Virus record (IMG/VR): IMGVR_UViG_3300048930_000409
Location: 1-64,000 of that record
Strand: one strand, 5' to 3'
DNA: 64,000 nt
Origin: a virus
This document shows, in pieces, positions 35,389 to 44,602 of this stretch (positions are counted from its first letter, which is position 1; each line of letters opens with the position of its first letter). A program made the position numbers and the translations under genes. The notes under the pieces are model-generated. The model ran no database searches and had not been told where the DNA came from. It worked only from the letters and a program-made list of their open reading frames with translations.

Positions 35389-37528
35389 TCCGCTTCCGCT
35401 GTTCGAGGCACACGGGGTCCAGTTCGAAGGGTTCACCGACGATCAGGCCTACGGGACGTGTCCGTTCACCGGCAAGAGCAAGAAGTTCTACGTCAACAAG
35501 ACCACCGGCCTGTGGGACTCCAAGAACACGGGCAAGTCGGGGAACATCCCGCAATTCCTCTCAGAGATGGCCTTGCAGTACGCGGCGGCGATGACGCCCG
35601 TGCTGCTGAAGAAATTGGCCGCCGACCGGGGCGTCGACCCTATTGCGTTCGAGGGATGGAGCATCGGATGGAATGGGTCCGAGTACACGGTGCCTGCGTC
35701 GGGCCCTGATGGACTGGTGACCGATATCCGGTTCTACACCCCCGGTCGGAAGATGCGGTCGACTACGGGCGCCAAAACGAACCTGTTCGGCGCCCACCGG
35801 TTGAAGGAAGACAACACGGGCATCGTCTTCGTGTGCGAAGGCGAATGGGATGCCGTGGCCTGGGCCTGGGTGCTGAAGACCGCCAACAAAGCCGGGGCGG
35901 TTGTCGGCGTGCCGGGTGCGGCCACGTTCAAGCCTGAGTGGGCAACGTACCTGCGGAACAAGCGGGTGTTCGCCATGTACGACCACGACAAGGCCGGGCG
36001 CGAGGGACTGCAGTTGTGCGCCGAACGGTGCGCCAACACGGCGACGAACGTCTCAGGGCTGACGTGGCCTGACGACACCCCAGACGGGTGGGACGTCCGC
36101 GACGAGGTCAAGGCCAACTCGTCGAACATCCTTCGCATCAATACACTGGTCCGCACCTTGATGGGGCGGTTCGAGCCGGTGACGGTGGCCAAGGGCATGA
36201 AGAATGCCAAGCCGCCCGTGGCCCCGCCGCCCGCCTCCCGCAAGGGTGAGGCAAACACGTTGCCGCCTCCCGGGGCCAGCCGCGTGTCCACGTTCAAGGC
36301 TCCGTCGCTGGAGAAGGTGGAGGAGACGTTCCGGAAGTGGTTGTTCCTGGACAACACAGACGCTCTGCGTATCATGCTGGCGTGTGTGGTATCCCAGCAA
36401 ATCGACGGGTCGCCCATCTGGGTCTTTCTGGTGGCGCCGCCCGGCGGGTCCAAGACCGAACACCTGAATTCGCTGTCGACGGTGGCCCACGTCATGATGA
36501 CGTCATCGCTGACGCCGCACTCCCTGATTTCGGGGGCGAACTTCAAGAGCAACGAAGACCCGTCGTTGATTCCACAGCTGGACGGCAAGGTCCTGGTCAT
36601 CAAAGACTTCACCGCGATCATCGGCATGCGTGATGCCGACAAGGAAGAAATCTTTGCCATCCTGCGCGATGCGTACGATGGCCACTGTGGGAAGGTATTC
36701 GGCAATGGCATTCAGCGCAAGTACGACTCGCGCTTTACGATTCTTGGAGCAGTTACACCACGCATTTATGACCTTGGCTCCAACCACGCTGCCTTGGGAG
36801 AACGGTTCCTCAAATTCACGCTCGGAGATAACCTCGACCACGTTGCCGAGGAAGACATCATCCGGCGAGCCATTACCAATATCAATCGCGAGACGTCCAT
36901 GCGGGCCGAGCTCGCGGACGTCGTCAACGCGTTCCTGACCCAAACGGTCAAGACCGACGTGGTGCCCACCATCCCAGAAGAGATCATGAAGCTGATCATC
37001 AATCTGGCGCGGTTCGGTGCCCGCATGCGGGGGACGGTCTCCCGCGATCAGTTCCGCCACGACGTCATGACGTCGCGGCCCTCGGCCGAGGTCGGGTCAC
37101 GTCTGGGCGTCCAGATGGCGAAGTTGGGGCAGTCGTTGGCTATGGTGGCCGGGCGCACCGAAGTCAACATGGACGACTACCGGCTGATGAAGAAGACGAT
37201 GTTGGATACCATCCCCCAGCGACTGGAGGACATGGTCCGACTGATGTACCGGGCGTGCCCAACCCGTAATCACTACATGTCGGCGCGGGAACTGGAGATG
37301 GTGACCCGGTATCCCTCGGCGACGGTCATCCGGTTGTTGCAAGATTTGATCGTGCTGAACGTCGTGCGGCGGGAGGTCGGTGAGGGCGCCGTCGCGGCCA
37401 AGCCCCGGTACACGCTGTCGGATTACATCCGCCGCGCCTTGAACCAAGCGCACCTGTACATCACGGAAGAGGAATATGCCCGCAAGTCGGCTATCGCCAT
37501 GCGGATCAAGCGAAAGAAGGTTTCGTGA
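35375..37528 (+). CDS. Primase-helicase
   Basis: A 717-residue bifunctional replication protein. N-terminus: a reduced zinc domain (CPFTGKSKKFYVNK, one Cys left). Toprim primase core: FVCEGEWDAVAW (about 152) and FAMYDHDKAGREG (about 203). C-terminal helicase: Walker A PPGGSKTEHL (about 353-360), Walker B VLVIKDF (about 407), and a basic C-terminus (RIKRKKVS). It lays primers and unwinds at the fork; the polymerase gene precedes it. Confidence 0.85.
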   Translation: MASGNPLPLFEAHGVQFEGFTDDQAYGTCPFTGKSKKFYVNKTTGLWDSKNTGKSGNIPQFLSEMALQYAAAMTPVLLKKLAADRGVDPIAFEGWSIGWNGSEYTVPASGPDGLVTDIRFYTPGRKMRSTTGAKTNLFGAHRLKEDNTGIVFVCEGEWDAVAWAWVLKTANKAGAVVGVPGAATFKPEWATYLRNKRVFAMYDHDKAGREGLQLCAERCANTATNVSGLTWPDDTPDGWDVRDEVKANSSNILRINTLVRTLMGRFEPVTVAKGMKNAKPPVAPPPASRKGEANTLPPPGASRVSTFKAPSLEKVEETFRKWLFLDNTDALRIMLACVVSQQIDGSPIWVFLVAPPGGSKTEHLNSLSTVAHVMMTSSLTPHSLISGANFKSNEDPSLIPQLDGKVLVIKDFTAIIGMRDADKEEIFAILRDAYDGHCGKVFGNGIQRKYDSRFTILGAVTPRIYDLGSNHAALGERFLKFTLGDNLDHVAEEDIIRRAITNINRETSMRAELADVVNAFLTQTVKTDVVPTIPEEIMKLIINLARFGARMRGTVSRDQFRHDVMTSRPSAEVGSRLGVQMAKLGQSLAMVAGRTEVNMDDYRLMKKTMLDTIPQRLEDMVRLMYRACPTRNHYMSARELEMVTRYPSATVIRLLQDLIVLNVVRREVGEGAVAAKPRYTLSDYIRRALNQAHLYITEEEYARKSAIAMRIKRKKVS

Positions 37529-37884
37529 CGCCTCACAAACGAGCCGGGTTGGTTGGGCTGGTCGCGTTGTTCTTCATCGCGTCCGTCTACGATGCGCGAC
37601 AGTACAAGTGGGAGCGGGATGAACTGCGCCGGATGCTGGACGAGTCGTATGACATGAACTGGCGACTGATGCAGGACTGCCCGTCGGTGGCACCGTCGGG
37701 ATCGCTGGCCGGGGAGGGCGTGCGATTGGAAAAGCCGTCCTGCCCCGAGTCCGGATGGTTTCTGGTTGACGGCCGTCTGGAGGGACGTGACTGCGAGGGA
37801 AAGGTTACGGTTGTGTTCGGACCGGGGGATGTGGGCGTCGGACGTGTTCCCGCGATGCCGGTCTTACGTCCTGCAGAACCCTAA
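37525..37884 (+). CDS. Membrane-anchored hypothetical protein
   Basis: A 119-residue protein starting with GTG (GTGA overlap). Residues 7-21 form a hydrophobic anchor (GLVGLVALFFIASVY), then a helix (QYKWERDELRRMLDESYD) and a periplasmic-type tail with four Cys. Last rightward gene; similar in layout to phage Rz-type proteins, though no Rz1-like partner is seen next to it. Confidence 0.55.
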   Translation: MTPHKRAGLVGLVALFFIASVYDARQYKWERDELRRMLDESYDMNWRLMQDCPSVAPSGSLAGEGVRLEKPSCPESGWFLVDGRLEGRDCEGKVTVVFGPGDVGVGRVPAMPVLRPAEP

Positions 37885-37960
37885 GGGCGACGTTCGGGGG
37901 TCCGGACATACCATGGGGGCGGCCCCCACCCCCGCGCCCCGCATATGCGTCTGCAGGACG
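37867..37960. repeat. CTGCAG-bounded hairpin element, copy 3
   Basis: CGTCCTGCAG (37867-37876) and CTGCAGGACG (37951-37960) form a perfect 10-bp inverted repeat. Inside, CGGGGGTCCGGACATACCATGGGG includes the shared GGTATG (minus strand) and a CTAAG next to the left end. It begins inside the last codons of 37525-37884, at the junction of the two transcription blocks. Confidence 0.65.
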
Positions 37961-37962
37961 AA

Positions 37963-38069
37963 TGAACGTACGGGGGGACGGCGGGCACCCGGCCACGGGC
38001 AAGGAGCAACAGACGCGGCCGGGACAACGGTGGCGAAGCGCTGGTGCCCGCCGCCCCCTCGTACGTTCA
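37963..38069. terminator. Long hairpin at the convergent junction
   Basis: Arms of 27 nt, TGAACGTACG (start at 37963) to GGGCACC (37989), pair with 38043-38069 with two mismatches. An inner CGGCC/GGCCG pair (37990-37994, 38016-38020) extends it. The right end includes the stop codon of the leftward endolysin gene. It lies exactly between the rightward and leftward blocks, so it probably ends both transcripts; it has no T-tract. Confidence 0.75.
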
Positions 38070-38582
38070 CTTGGCAATGTCCGCGATGCGGTTCAGCCAG
38101 CCCTTCAAATTCGCCCGCTGCTTGGGCAACCGCCGCACCTCATCGTGACAGTGCCGCTCCCATTCGGCCCGGTACATCCGCCGCATGGCTACAGGGTCCG
38201 TAGCGCGATTGACGGCGCCCGCCGTGACCGGACCCACGACCCCGTCGACCGCGACGCCCACGATTCGCTGCAGACCGCGTGCCGCATCGTCGGGGCCGGA
38301 CATCACGCCCCAATGCACGGCCATCTCAGCCAGGGCGGCATCCTTCAACAACGAGAACCCCGGCCCCCGGATGTACCACGCCCGGTAGATCCGGATAGCC
38401 GTATCCCGTGTCAACGCCTGCATGTCGGCAAGGGTTGCGGTGCGCCTCAGCCACTTGGAGTAGGTGCGCCACGTGATGCCCCACTTGGTCAAGCCACCGA
38501 GATCCGTCGCGTGATTTGTCAGCTTCCCCGTCTCCCACCGGAGCACGGATTCCAGGATGGCGGATTCCTCGAGGTCGGTCAT
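38067..38582 (-). CDS. Endolysin, GH108-type muramidase
   Basis: A 171-residue protein. The N-terminal VLRWETGKLTNHATDLGGLTKWGIT aligns with the GH108 muramidase signature (E-x-G-x...D...GG-T-K-x-GIT); the Glu in WETG is the catalytic acid. The C-terminal half (about 85-171, LAEMAVHWGVMSG...LQRIVGVAVDGVVGP) matches the peptidoglycan-binding domain that follows in this family. No signal peptide, so it needs a holin. Stop lies in the junction hairpin; ATGA overlap with the next gene upstream. Confidence 0.85.
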   Translation of the reverse strand: MTDLEESAILESVLRWETGKLTNHATDLGGLTKWGITWRTYSKWLRRTATLADMQALTRDTAIRIYRAWYIRGPGFSLLKDAALAEMAVHWGVMSGPDDAARGLQRIVGVAVDGVVGPVTAGAVNRATDPVAMRRMYRAEWERHCHDEVRRLPKQRANLKGWLNRIADIAK

Positions 38583-38947
38583 GGCGCCGCCACCTCCTCA
38601 CGGGACTGATGCTGGGAGCGAAGTTCCGCGCGAACGTTGCGTGTGGTCTGCACAACGAGCAGGAAGGCAAACGCCGCCAGCACAGACTCCTTTACTAGAA
38701 TCAAGTTGTTGGCAGGCATCGGGTATCGGAGCGCGATGGCGCTGAGCACGATGATGGCGCCGCCGAAGTACCGCACCATAACGTCGCCAGTCTTTGTCAT
38801 TGCGAGCCACGCCCACGGGCGCGTCGCCGTATACCGCCGCGCCATCAAATAGCTACGGCGATACTGCAGCATCAACCATGTCTGCAGCGCAAACGATGTC
38901 GATACGCACACCACGACACACACAAACAGCAAAGTTTCAATCGTCAC
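38579..38947 (-). CDS. Membrane protein, possible holin
   Basis: A 122-residue protein with three hydrophobic segments (about 4-25, 62-75, 83-100). The cytoplasmic part RRSYLMARRYTATRPWAWLAM resembles the loop of the 39137 protein (FRRSHWRKYRFLHILAM), so they may be paralogues. Directly upstream (in transcription) of the endolysin, the usual place for a holin. Confidence 0.6.
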   Translation of the reverse strand: MTIETLLFVCVVVCVSTSFALQTWLMLQYRRSYLMARRYTATRPWAWLAMTKTGDVMVRYFGGAIIVLSAIALRYPMPANNLILVKESVLAAFAFLLVVQTTRNVRAELRSQHQSREEVAAP

Positions 38948-39128
38948 GGCTTGGATCCTTCACATAGATGCCGGAGACCACGCGTGCTTCCATGCACAGA
39001 GCATGGACACGGTGTTTCAGTTCGTCCAGTTCTCCGGCGTCACGCCGCTCGGGTACCGGGGGAAAGCGCACATCGTCGACAGGCTTGCTCGGTCGGAACG
39101 GGGCCGGGGTACGATTCAGGCGGTCCAT
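38937..39128 (-). CDS. Hypothetical small protein
   Basis: A 63-residue protein (MDRLNRTPAPFRPSK..., then a helix ELDELKHRVHALCMEARVV). GGAGGCTCC precedes the ATG. Overlaps the downstream gene by 11 nt. Function unknown. Confidence 0.55.
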   Translation of the reverse strand: MDRLNRTPAPFRPSKPVDDVRFPPVPERRDAGELDELKHRVHALCMEARVVSGIYVKDPSRDD

Positions 39129-39136
39129 GGAGCCTC

Positions 39137-39574
39137 CTACTCTGGGGAGATTTCTGGACGGCCAGCACGGTTCCATTCGGCGACGGCGCGGTGCCGGTCA
39201 TACATCGCCCAGATGCCCTTGGTGATTGACGCGACAGCAATGATGATGACGCTGATCCGGTTCGAGTACACGGACGCCAAGATCATGTCGGCATGCTCGG
39301 TCGTGTGATTGGCGATCTGGATCAGGGGCGGCGGAGATGTCAACACGCCCCGCGTACCCTGCTGAAGAATGGCCAACGCCTGAATCAGCCGGAGGACGGC
39401 GGTCCGGTTGCCCGACATCGCCAGGATGTGGAGGAACCGGTACTTCCGCCAGTGCGACCGTCGAAATGCGGAGTAGCGCATCATGACGTCCCAGCACTCG
39501 ACGGCATGCACCACGACCATCAGGACGCCAAGGGCCAGGGCCCACCACTCGACCGGGTATGCGTAAAACGTCAT
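39137..39574 (-). CDS. Membrane protein
   Basis: A 145-residue protein with hydrophobic segments near residues 7-25 (WWALALGVLMVVVHAVECW) and 110-128 (ISVIIIAVASITKGIWAMY), and an amphipathic middle (RTAVLRLIQALAIL). In the lysis region; holin or antiholin is possible. See 38579 for the shared loop. Confidence 0.55.
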   Translation of the reverse strand: MTFYAYPVEWWALALGVLMVVVHAVECWDVMMRYSAFRRSHWRKYRFLHILAMSGNRTAVLRLIQALAILQQGTRGVLTSPPPLIQIANHTTEHADMILASVYSNRISVIIIAVASITKGIWAMYDRHRAVAEWNRAGRPEISPE

Positions 39575-39798
39575 CGGGACTTTCCCTTCATCCGTTCGTG
39601 AATCAAGAAATTGTGGGCATCCCACAAGATCGGCGCCAGCTGGTTGCGTAGCGCGTGCAATTCTTCACGGTGGTCGGGTTTCGGCGGTAGGGGTGCGACG
39701 TCCAACGGGGGCGGGGCCTCCACGCGTCCAAAGCGCCGAATGAACTGCACGACCCGGTCAATCACGGGGTGCTTCTTCCTTCTTGGCTTCAATGACAT
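39571..39798 (-). CDS. Hypothetical basic protein
   Basis: A 75-residue protein, basic N-terminus (SLKPRRKKHPVIDRVVQFIRRFGR), Pro-rich linker, helical end. It overlaps its neighbours on both sides by 4 and 41 nt. Family not recognised. Confidence 0.5.
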   Translation of the reverse strand: MSLKPRRKKHPVIDRVVQFIRRFGRVEAPPPLDVAPLPPKPDHREELHALRNQLAPILWDAHNFLIHERMKGKSR

Positions 39799-40060
39799 GC
39801 TTGGTGACCCCCATCAGCTGGTACACCAGTTTGCGCGTTTCCCGGAGTTCAACGTCTTGTTCGGCGATACGCTTGTCGCGGATGTCGATGGCCTCTTTGG
39901 CAGCCTTCTCGATGACAGCGACGATACGCTCGTGCGACGTGGCAAACAGCCACCACGGCTTTGCTTTCCACCCGCCATACAGGATGGCGAGCAACAAGGC
40001 GCCGATTGACCCGCCGCCGATAGCTTTGAGAATCAGATCAAACGACGGGTCAGTCGGCAT
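39758..40060 (-). CDS. Single-pass membrane protein with coiled coil
   Basis: A 100-residue protein with one hydrophobic segment (about 15-30, GGSIGALLLAILYGGW) followed by a long helix (ERIVAVIEKAAKEAIDIRDKRIAEQDVELRETRKLVYQL). This is the plan of phage i-spanins and of small holins. The signal-peptide gene next to it could be its partner. Confidence 0.6.
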   Translation of the reverse strand: MPTDPSFDLILKAIGGGSIGALLLAILYGGWKAKPWWLFATSHERIVAVIEKAAKEAIDIRDKRIAEQDVELRETRKLVYQLMGVTKHVIEAKKEEAPRD

Positions 40061-40064
40061 GGCA

Positions 40065-40418
40065 TTACTTCTTTGGAGCGGGGGCCTTGACCAGCACCAT
40101 CTTCTGGAAGTCCCACGAGTCAACGTCGGGGTCGCCCTTGGCTTCCGTGATCAGCCGACGCGTCAGCGCCTGGGTCTGCGTCTTGGAGGCCGCCTCGCGC
40201 ATGGTGGCGTTCTCGGCCAGGAGTTGAGAGATGAGCGCATCTTTCTGGGCGAGCTGTTCCTGCATTCGCAACAGCGCTGCTTCGAACTGCCCAGCCTTCT
40301 GTTCTGCGGTCAAGGTCGCCCCGACGGTCAGGGCGTTCGGGGCGGTCGTCTGGCCGTAGGCCATCGTGCCGAGGATCAGCATCGTGGCCGTGAGTGTTCC
40401 GAAGATGAACCGAATCAT
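40065..40418 (-). CDS. Exported coiled-coil protein
   Basis: A 117-residue protein with a signal peptide (MIRFIFGTLTATMLILGTMA, cleavage after AYG or GQ) and a coiled coil (QFEAALLRMQEQLAQKDALISQLLAENATMREA). Its SD AAGGA lies in the loop of a GTGC/GCAC stem 6 nt before the ATG. Periplasmic; spanin-like or virion-associated. Confidence 0.6.
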   Translation of the reverse strand: MIRFIFGTLTATMLILGTMAYGQTTAPNALTVGATLTAEQKAGQFEAALLRMQEQLAQKDALISQLLAENATMREAASKTQTQALTRRLITEAKGDPDVDSWDFQKMVLVKAPAPKK

Positions 40419-40496
40419 GTGTGCTCCTTGCACGTCACCGGTAGCGGTGACTCGTTAAAGGGGGAATCGGCGCGGAGCGACCGCGCCGATCCAGGG

Positions 40497-40958
40497 TTAC
40501 CGGCGCACGGCCCGGACGAAGGCCCCGGTGCGCTGGTTGATGCCGGTCAGGTCCGTGCGGCCATCGCCGTCCAGATCTCCGGCCGTCCAGACCATGTTCG
40601 GGCTGAGGCGTACCCACTCGAACTGCTCCCAGACACCCATGGCGGCGTAGGGCGACGTGTAGCCGAACGGCGTCGACTTCACGAGCAGGTGCCATTCCGA
40701 GTCGGCGTTGTAGATCAGGATGTCGGCCGTGGGCTTGACGCGCACGGGGACCGCCGGACCGTAGACGTTCAGGTGTGTCGGCGGCGCGTAGGCATCGTTC
40801 AGCACCAGAACCTGGCATCGGCAGATGCCACCGGGGTCCGACTGCTCGACGAACGTGGACCCGTTCGCGGCAGGGAAGGTACGGTCCTGCGCTTCGGCGG
40901 GCGCCGCCAGCGTGGACATCAGGAACAGCATCATCAGGGACCACAGAAACTTCGTCAT
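40497..40958 (-). CDS. Secreted protein with DxDxDG motif
   Basis: A 153-residue protein with a clear signal peptide (MTKFLWSLMMLFLMSTLAAPAEA). The mature part is beta-rich and ends with AGDLDGDGRTDLTGI, a calcium-binding FG-GAP/VCBS-like repeat. Such repeats occur in adhesins and integrin-like beta-propellers. A signal peptide on a late-cluster protein is unusual. The frame extends upstream to 41456 as a shadow. Confidence 0.65.
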   Translation of the reverse strand: MTKFLWSLMMLFLMSTLAAPAEAQDRTFPAANGSTFVEQSDPGGICRCQVLVLNDAYAPPTHLNVYGPAVPVRVKPTADILIYNADSEWHLLVKSTPFGYTSPYAAMGVWEQFEWVRLSPNMVWTAGDLDGDGRTDLTGINQRTGAFVRAVRR

Positions 40959-41006
40959 GTTCTCATCCTCAAGGGTGGGCGTCCGGATCGACGCGACCCC
41001 CGAATG

Positions 41007-41048
41007 GTACCGCGACACGGGGGCATATCCCCTGCAAAGTCGCGGTAC
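41007..41048 (-). terminator. Strong hairpin between late genes
   Basis: GTACCGCGAC (41007-41016) pairs perfectly with GTCGCGGTAC (41039-41048), with GGGG/CCCC inside. Located between the 41054 and 40497 genes. No T-tract on the minus strand, so it may protect or process the late mRNA. Confidence 0.6.
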
Positions 41049-41053
41049 TGGTA

Positions 41054-41308
41054 TTAGGTCAATGACTCGCGTACGTCGATCTCGTCCATCATGACTTGCG
41101 TGCTCGTCGGCGTACGCAGTCCGGCGAGCATGCCCCCGAACGACACAGGCACGGTCGCCGCGATGGGGAACCCCGGCTTGCCCGCCGCAATGTTCGCAGC
41201 GACGAGCGTGTTGATGGCGTTGACGTCGGTACCCAGCGCCTGCGCGGCAAGCGCCTTTGTCAGGTAGTAGTCGCGGAACTGCAAGGCGCGAATCTCGTAG
41301 ACCTTCAT
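41054..41308 (-). CDS. Hypothetical late protein
   Basis: An 84-residue protein: helical N-terminus (YEIRALQFRDYYLTKALAAQALG) and an Ala/Gly-rich C-terminal half (AANIAAGKPGFPIAATVPVSFGG). AAGGAGA precedes the ATG. It lies just after the tail fibre in transcription order; similar small proteins follow fibre genes in phages and may assist folding, but this is inferred. Confidence 0.55.
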   Translation of the reverse strand: MKVYEIRALQFRDYYLTKALAAQALGTDVNAINTLVAANIAAGKPGFPIAATVPVSFGGMLAGLRTPTSTQVMMDEIDVRESLT

Positions 41309-41320
41309 GTAGTCGTCTCC

Positions 41321-44300
41321 TTACGGGCAGAGCCCTGAGTAATTGACAATCAACCCACCAGACACAATCAAATTGCACGAAGCCGTAACAGCAAGCGTCC
41401 CGCTCCAGCCGGGGGTTGATCCTGCGTAGTATTGCGTCGCGTACATAGTGTCCCACGGGTTAGACGCTGAACCGATACGGGATGTGCTTGTCGCTTCCCC
41501 GGACTCGAAGGCGTACGATTGCCCAGACACCGCCGGCACACCGAGGTAGAGCGTCTGAACACCTGACACAACGCCTAGTTGAAGGTGCGCCGAACCGCCA
41601 CGCATGTTCAGGTAGTCGCCAGTGGCGTTGCCCCAAATAGATGCGTCAGGAGATCCTGCTGTGCCCCACGAGATCGCCTTTGCTGCTGCGTAAGTTGACG
41701 TGCCTGCAACGAAGTTCAGGCCGTTGTTTTGCGTCAGCGCGAAGTTGCCCGTGCTCGTAACGTTGCCGCCCGTCGACAGTAGAATGCTGCCCGTGCTGGT
41801 GATATCGCCTGAATTGCCGTCGAACTCGAGCGTACAGCCAACTGCTGTCTTACACAGCCGGAAGTAGCGGTCAGTAATCTGCACGTACCCCTTGGCGCCG
41901 ACGCCCGAATGCCAATCGCCGAGCAACCACCCGTTCGCCGCACTCAACGACGCATAGAGTGTGCCTGCAGAGTTGTATGCCTCGATAGCGCCGCCGTACG
42001 TGATCTGGAATCGTTCATTGGACACCGACCCGAACTTCGCCATTGACGCATCGAGGATAGTTCGTGCCGTGCCGGCCGTGTCGTTGATCTGCACCTGCGT
42101 CGAGTTGACGACCACGCGCTGCGTTGTGCCGACGCGGAACAACGCCTGCGTGCTATCGATGTACAAGTTCTCCTGTCCAGCACCATCCTGGCCAATGAGC
42201 ACCGCGCCCGTCGAACGGTCCACATAGAACCTCCGTTCGGCCGCATCGTCGTACATCTGGATGCCCGGAGAAGACAACGTGATCAAGGGGTTGGTGCCCC
42301 ATCGCAACGCGACGACCCCAGGATCGATGTACGTGTTGGCCTGCCCCGCGCCTGACTGACCCAGCAGAATGCTCGCATCGGGTGCAAAGCGAGCGTTCTG
42401 CGTCGTGCCGCTAGTCATGAAGCGAATGCCGTTCGTCGTGTCGATACCGAGCCACCCACCTGAAGGGTTGCCGAACGCGGCGCCCCATACGGTGGAGGCG
42501 CCATAGTCGAACAGCCCCTTCATGTTGCCGAGCGCCCATCGCGTCGACAGGGCGTTGTACGTCGTGCTGGTGCGCTCGTATCCCTGAATGGTCGGCCCCT
42601 GCTCGCCACTGCCCTTGATCGACTGGATAGCGTACATGTTGATGCCGCCATCCCCCGTCGTGCCAGTGTTCGCCAACGCGACGCCGCCTGCCCACGCGCG
42701 GGCCGGGAACACGCCACCGTAGCCGCGCGTCACGTCGTAGGAATACGGCGTCAGACCGATGCCCACAATCTCGACGGTCACACTGCGCCAATTCGCCGAT
42801 GAGATCGTCAGGGGCGAGGACGCGGCCACCGACGTGGCCAGGATCGGCCCATTGCTGTCGAAGCTGGCCGATTCCGGCACGGCGGTATTGTTCGAGCGCA
42901 GGGTGTACCCCGAAGGAGCGTTCTGGATGTTCGTACCTGCCGACGACATCGCCGCCCGCGCGACCCAGGAACTGTAGTCGGATTTGGACAGCGTCAGCGA
43001 CGGGTACGACAGCGACGTACTGGCGGCGCCGTTGTCGTGGCTGCACGACACAGGAATCGGCATGGTGCCCGCACTGCTGCGATACACGGACGACATTACA
43101 CTGGTTGCGTTCGTCCACGTGCCCGACGCGGTACCCGCGCCCGAAGCAATCAGGTATCCCACGCGTACACTGGTACTGCCCCCGCTCTGCGTACACAGCG
43201 TGGTCCACCCGCCGCCCGGCAGAGAAGGCGCCGTCGCAGCGTTCCGGAACGCGAACACCAGCAACAGGTCGCCCGCCTGATGCGTGGGCAGCGTGACGCT
43301 TGTGGCAACCGCTTCGGCTTCTCCCACGAACGAGATACTCGACGCCCCGGCGCGTGGCCCGCCCGTCACCTGCACGAACTCGGTCTGCAAGTTGTCATTA
43401 ATGTAGGCGATGTCATTGACCGCCATCTCGTTGTGCGTGGTCAGGAACGTGGTGGCTCCCGAGGAGACCGCCGCTTCCAGCTTAGTTGTCGGCGTGACCA
43501 GTACGGCACCGCCGACAGTCGAAATGGCATCCTGCGCGACCAGCGTCGTCGCGAACAGGCTCCGGACCCACAGGTTCGCGTACTGACTGGCGTAGACTCC
43601 CAGGTCCGTCGTGAAGTCCTGGTCCGGCCCGACCTGACGCACACCGGGGCCAAAGTACAGGCCATTGGCGATGCTGGCCGCTGCCGTCGACCGAAACAAC
43701 GTCGACCACGACGACCCGGCATCGTTCCCGGCCTCGAACCGGAAGTTGCCCCCGACGATGCCAGCACGCCAGTTGCGCGACCCCGAGGCATTACCCGTCG
43801 CGTTGTACTCCCAGTAGGCGTTCGTGCCCGTATTGCCGATCCAGGTGCGCCCGCTGTCATAGGCACGAAGCAATGCGGTCGCGCCTGTGGCTGAGTCATA
43901 GACCGTGAACGGATCGGCCGACCCGCGATAGCCAGTGGCCGTGACCAGGTCATTGACCGTCAAGGGCTCAACAAACGTGATAGCCGTATCCCCGAACTGC
44001 GCGACGTTGGCGCTGTCGGCGACGTTGCGGATGTCGACGGTCCCACTACTGGTGCGAATCCCTCCGGTGCCCGTGATCAGGTCGTTGGCCCCGGACAGAG
44101 ACAGGTTGGCGTTGACCGTGGTCGCGCGGTTCAGGGCAATCGCCGAGTCGCCAATCGTCGCGGAGTCCGACGAATCGGCGACGTTCCGAATCACCACGCT
44201 GCCCGAGCCTGCGCGAATACCGCCCGTCCCGACGATGAGGTCGTTGGCGCCGCCAATTGTGAGCGCGCCATTGCTGGTCAACCCTCCGTTGAAGATCGCG

Positions 44301-44602
44301 GTCGCCGTGAAGGTCTGGGCCGGCACCCATGTCTGGGCAGTGTCGGTGAAGCCCGTCACGCCTGGCAGGTCCGTCTTGGCCAGAGCGCGGCGGACCACCT
44401 CGAAGTTCGACGTCCCGATCAGGAGCACCTGCGTGCCGCCCGAAGTGCCTAGGCCCTCCAACCGCACGGTAGACCCTGCAGGCGGCGCGTACGTGCCGAC
44501 CGACAAGGCACCCGCGACCTGGTTCGGTTGTGCCTGTAGCGTCCCTGCAGACGCCCACAGGGCCATCCACACGACCATCATCACCATCCATCGGTGCATC
44601 AT
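41321..44602 (-). CDS. Large tail fibre protein with signal-like N-terminus
   Basis: A 1,093-residue fibre-like protein. The N-terminus (MMHRWMVMMVVWMALWASAG...QAQ) reads as a Sec signal peptide. Repeats follow: GANDLIVGTGGIRAGSG...IRNVADSSDSATIGD and, 65 residues on, GANDLITGTGGIRTSSG...IRNVADSANVAQFGD. The rest is Ser/Thr/Gly-rich and beta-like throughout, as in trimeric fibres. Located distal to the baseplate hub gene, overlapping its stop by TGATG, as expected for a receptor-binding fibre. The signal peptide is unexplained. Confidence 0.7.
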   Translation of the reverse strand: MMHRWMVMMVVWMALWASAGTLQAQPNQVAGALSVGTYAPPAGSTVRLEGLGTSGGTQVLLIGTSNFEVVRRALAKTDLPGVTGFTDTAQTWVPAQTFTATAIFNGGLTSNGALTIGGANDLIVGTGGIRAGSGSVVIRNVADSSDSATIGDSAIALNRATTVNANLSLSGANDLITGTGGIRTSSGTVDIRNVADSANVAQFGDTAITFVEPLTVNDLVTATGYRGSADPFTVYDSATGATALLRAYDSGRTWIGNTGTNAYWEYNATGNASGSRNWRAGIVGGNFRFEAGNDAGSSWSTLFRSTAAASIANGLYFGPGVRQVGPDQDFTTDLGVYASQYANLWVRSLFATTLVAQDAISTVGGAVLVTPTTKLEAAVSSGATTFLTTHNEMAVNDIAYINDNLQTEFVQVTGGPRAGASSISFVGEAEAVATSVTLPTHQAGDLLLVFAFRNAATAPSLPGGGWTTLCTQSGGSTSVRVGYLIASGAGTASGTWTNATSVMSSVYRSSAGTMPIPVSCSHDNGAASTSLSYPSLTLSKSDYSSWVARAAMSSAGTNIQNAPSGYTLRSNNTAVPESASFDSNGPILATSVAASSPLTISSANWRSVTVEIVGIGLTPYSYDVTRGYGGVFPARAWAGGVALANTGTTGDGGINMYAIQSIKGSGEQGPTIQGYERTSTTYNALSTRWALGNMKGLFDYGASTVWGAAFGNPSGGWLGIDTTNGIRFMTSGTTQNARFAPDASILLGQSGAGQANTYIDPGVVALRWGTNPLITLSSPGIQMYDDAAERRFYVDRSTGAVLIGQDGAGQENLYIDSTQALFRVGTTQRVVVNSTQVQINDTAGTARTILDASMAKFGSVSNERFQITYGGAIEAYNSAGTLYASLSAANGWLLGDWHSGVGAKGYVQITDRYFRLCKTAVGCTLEFDGNSGDITSTGSILLSTGGNVTSTGNFALTQNNGLNFVAGTSTYAAAKAISWGTAGSPDASIWGNATGDYLNMRGGSAHLQLGVVSGVQTLYLGVPAVSGQSYAFESGEATSTSRIGSASNPWDTMYATQYYAGSTPGWSGTLAVTASCNLIVSGGLIVNYSGLCP

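Noticed and set aside
37962-38609. Rightward ORF across the junction hairpin
   Set aside because: Runs through the long hairpin and antisense to the endolysin, which has a clear domain match.
41096-41338. Rightward ORF in the late block
   Set aside because: Shadow of the leftward 41054 gene, Arg-rich, no SD.
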